From assembly GCA_028281235.1 (NCBI GenBank), contig JANQKG010000044.1, positions 1 to 64,000 of the forward strand: DNA of 64,000 nucleotides, read 5' to 3'. This document shows positions 61,459 to 64,000 of the stretch, in pieces. The translations under genes and the position numbers were made by a program. Position 1 is the stretch's first letter, and each line of letters starts with the position of its first letter. The stretch is from Afifellaceae bacterium (GTDB lineage: Bacteria; Pseudomonadota; Alphaproteobacteria; Rhizobiales; Afifellaceae). The notes under the pieces were generated by a model. That model saw only the letters and a list, made by a program, of their open reading frames with translations, was not told the DNA's origin and ran no database searches.

Positions 61459-64000
61459 CACTTTCTCCTTCATCCTCCGCCTCACCATGCTCTCCGACTG
61501 GCATGTGGGCACCGGCAGCGGTCGCCACGGCGCCATCGACAGGCTGATCGAGCGCGACCAGGACGGGCTTCCATTCGTTCCGGCAACGACGCTGCGCGGC
61601 ATCTGGCGCGATGCGGCCGAGCGCGTTGCACTGGGCCTCGACGAGGGCATAACCGACAGCGACTGGTCAAAGGTGGTCGACGCCATCTTCGGCGATCAGC
61701 CGGCCCTGCGGGCGCGGCGCGAGGCTGAAGACGGTGAGGGCTTGGCGGATGATCAGCCTCACGCCGAAGTCTCAGATGATGGGGATTCCGGCAGGCCGCC
61801 CTGCGCCGGCGTGCTCAGCCTTTCGGCGGCTCGCTTTCGAGATAAATTCGCCTGCTGCCTTCGCGACCCCACGCCAGGCGGCAAGGACGCCGGCCGCGAG
61901 CGGCTCCGCAAAGCCCTCTCCTTCGTCAAGCCGGGCGTGGCCATGGACACACGCACGGGCGCCGCGCGCCATGACATGCTGCGCTTCGAGGAAGTGGCTC
62001 GGCAGGGCGCCGTGCTTGAGGCGCATGGCGAGATTCGGCTTGACGGTCGCTGGCCGGACAAGGCGCGCGAGTCAGCTTTCGCGCTGCTTCTCGCCGCGAC
62101 GAAACTGGTGGAACGGCTTGGCGGCAAGCGCCGGCGCGGCAACGGGCGGTGTGAGGCGGAACTCACGATCGCGAGTGGCACGCCATTCGCGATTATCCCA
62201 GATGCAGTCACCTGGCTTCAGGACAACAAGAAGCCAACATTGCCGACGACGGCCAGTGGGTTCACCGCCGGCGAAGACACCGCCTTCTTCGGTTACCGCT
62301 CGATCGGTAATGCGGATGATGGCTGGGAGCGCCAGCCGCTTGACCTGTTGTTGCTTTCGCCCCTGGTCATTGCCGACGATGTCCTGGGCAACGTCGTCAC
62401 CAGCCTCGACTTCATCCCCGGCACCTATCTGCTACCGCATGTGACGCAGGCGCTGCGAGGAAACGGCTTCGACCCGCGCCCATATATCGCCGCCGGCGAT
62501 ATCCGCATCTCCAATGCAACGATCCACCTTGACGATACGCGCGCCCTGCCGGTCCCGATGGCATGGGCGCGCGGCAAGGACGATGAGGACGAGACGGCCA
62601 GCGAGTCCTCAGAGCACGTCGACGGCAATGCAGGCGTAAAGCCGTTGCTCGGCCCGGACGGCAAAGGCACGGTTTGGAACGACTTCAACGCCGACGATCG
62701 CCAAAGCGTCGAGAGGCGGATCGAGAAGGGAAAGTCGCCGCCCAAACCGCTGAGCGTCGGCTATGTCGTTGACCGGGACAAGCCGCGGCCGGCCGAAGAC
62801 GGGCATGAGCCGCCGGAATTCCTGCGCAGGTGCGTAAAAAAAAAGTGCGCACCCACAACACGGTTCAGGACGAGGTGCAGCGCCCGACCGAGGCCGTCGG
62901 CGGTGTCTACAGCTATGAGGCGCTGCAGCCGGGACAGGTTCTGCGTGCCGAGATGCGCGTCCGCAAGTGCGTTGTCAAAAGCCTGCCAGAGGGATGGCGA
63001 GAGCGTCTGACCCAAGAAACATTGCGTCTGGGCCGCGCCCGCAAGGCCGGCTATGGCGAGGTGGTGGTGTCACGTGCGCCGGAACCGAAGCCGCCGCCGC
63101 CAGAGAGCTCTTCGGGCGATTCCTTCACCGTGTGGTTCACATCGGACGCTTTGCTGCGGGCGGTTAGGCTAGGCGCGGGCACAACGGCCGACGATATCGT
63201 GGAGGCGCTTCAGGCGGCCTTCAAGAAAGTCGGAATCGGCATCGCCTCACTCAGTATCGATGATAGGGATGCGCATGTCCGTTGCCGCCGTATCGAATCA
63301 TGGGCCGGCCGTTGGAACCTGCCGCGCCCGTCCATGGTGGCCGTCAAGGCCGGATCATGCGTGAGGGTCCAAGGGTCCCCACCGACGGAAAAGCAGGCAC
63401 AGGCCTTGGAAGCCGAAGGCATCGGCGATCGCCGCGCGGAGGGCTATGGCGAGATACGCATAAACCACCCGCTGCTTGCGACGCAGACGTCGAACTGGTG
63501 GCGGCGGCCGCGGTCTTTTGGTGCCGAGGTTCCACAAGACAACAACGCGCCTCGGCAGCCGTTGCTTAAAAAGGCGGATTTTGAGCCGGGCGGAACGTTG
63601 GAAGGAATGCAGGACTTCGTGGGCGCGGTGGAGGACGCGGCCTGGCGTGCGGCGATCAAGGACGCGGCATTCCGCTTCTCGGTGAGCGAAGAGCGCCGCA
63701 AGAACGGGCTCAGCTGGACACCACATCCGCGTCCGCGCGGCACGCCGCCCATGAGCCAGCTCGGCACGCTGCGCACGGTCATGGGCGATTTCAAGGATCG
63801 TGACCTGGCCAGGGTCGAGAATTGGCTTGAGCGCATTGCAAGGAAGAACCCAGACAGTAATGCCTGGAACCGAAAGGCGAAAGGCGACGACAGGACACCC
63901 AAGGACAAACTGCAGGCGCTTTTGACTGAGGACAGCGCAGTCTGGAATTTGCTTGAGGGTACCCACGGCAATGGAGACGGCGACAAAGACGTCGCCGCGC
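61451..64000 (+). CDS. Large Cas7/Csx10-like RAMP protein, frame changes at A9 run, partial at window end
   Basis: The first part (61451-62845) encodes a RAMP domain: LTMLSDWHVGTGSGRHGAID (11-30) with an Asp at 30 where Csm3-type slicer proteins have their catalytic Asp, then PFVPATTLRGIWRDAAERV. It is followed by acidic insertions. In frame 0 it continues to a stop at 63008-63010 through non-family residues. In the -1 frame from 62845 the protein goes on to the window end: two glycine-rich loops (LRLGRARKAGYGEVVV and GIGDRRAEGYGEIRIN) resemble RAMP ends in Csx10-like proteins. The frame change lies at nine A (62836-62844). The gene is either slippage-controlled or frameshifted. Confidence 0.82.
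62836..62845 (+). promoter_or_regulatory. A9-G run with dnaX-type -1 slippery heptamer
   Basis: Nine A are followed by G in frame GTA AAA AAA AAG. The last seven bases A-AAA-AAG (62839-62845) are the same heptamer as in E. coli dnaX, in the correct phase. A -1 shift here leads straight into the downstream RAMP frame (GTG CGC ACC...). A possible stem CCGAC/GTCGG lies about 45 bases downstream; no strong upstream Shine-Dalgarno-like stimulator is visible. Confidence 0.7.

Noticed and set aside
62845-63010. Frame 0 tail of the RAMP gene as a real C-terminus
   Set aside because: The about 55 codons after the A run are Arg/Cys/Thr-rich and lack RAMP features, while the -1 frame has them; listed only as a possible short product.
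53790-64000. Second tRNA-Gly 3' end as an attachment repeat
   Set aside because: I looked for the T-arm/acceptor sequence again in the rest of the window and did not see it; the island border may lie outside.

Overview
The window is about 63% GC and looks like a chromosomal segment of an alphaproteobacterium in the Rhizobiales/Hyphomicrobiales. Evidence for that: a SAM-II riboswitch in front of metZ, a class I LysK, the gene order ubiH-tesB-glnK-amtB-ftsK-lolA, a large PodJ-like polarity protein, CtrA-like boxes and GANTC sites, a DUF736 gene, and rhizobial-style dispersed palindromic repeats. No species can be named from sequence alone.

Layout. 1-5652: small transporters, dCTP deaminase, riboswitch-controlled metZ and a methyltransferase, with two copies of one palindromic repeat. 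5653-11978: a Fic protein fused to an AbiEi-like domain, then the ligase-associated DNA repair genes (nuclease, DEXH helicase, PdeM) without the ligase. 11991-14420: a secreted M15 dipeptidase and a caspase-like protein. 14612-17684: thiM-thiE-thiD-tenA under a TPP riboswitch. 17696-24614: a TIGR02186/TauE pair and the 1669-residue PodJ-like protein. 24873-31930: a MerR regulator followed by fatty-acid beta-oxidation genes, interrupted by a hicAB toxin-antitoxin pair. 32056-39129: an S24 repressor-like protein, a degenerate thermonuclease, lysK, a lytic transglycosylase, a solute-binding protein, a CDP-alcohol phosphatidyltransferase and frmA. 39393-42107: a c-di-GMP cluster (PAS-GGDEF-EAL plus two PilZ proteins). 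42225-50068: lolA, ftsK, amtB, glnK, tesB and a UbiH-family gene. 50328-53530: an endolysin-like muramidase, Trm112, a LON-domain protein, YbbN and ProX.

Accessory region. From tRNA-Gly (53715-53789) to the right edge the gene content changes. A DUF736 gene and a broken IS110 transposase suggest an old mobile island. It is followed by a CRISPR type III locus: cas6, an array of seven intact repeats plus one degenerate repeat, an unrecognised four-helix membrane protein with a C-terminal coiled coil, a stand-alone reverse transcriptase, an HD-less Cas10 with an intact GGDD motif, and a large Cas7/Csx10-like RAMP protein that runs off the window. Array, cas6 and the membrane-protein gene are on the minus strand; RT, cas10 and the RAMP gene are on the plus strand.

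The most interesting points are in this locus. The degenerate terminal repeat seems to supply the ribosome binding site of cas6. The RAMP gene contains a run of nine A that includes a dnaX-type -1 slippery heptamer exactly where the reading frame changes. The membrane protein lies where an ancillary effector might be expected. cas1 and cas2 are not in the window but could lie beyond its right edge.
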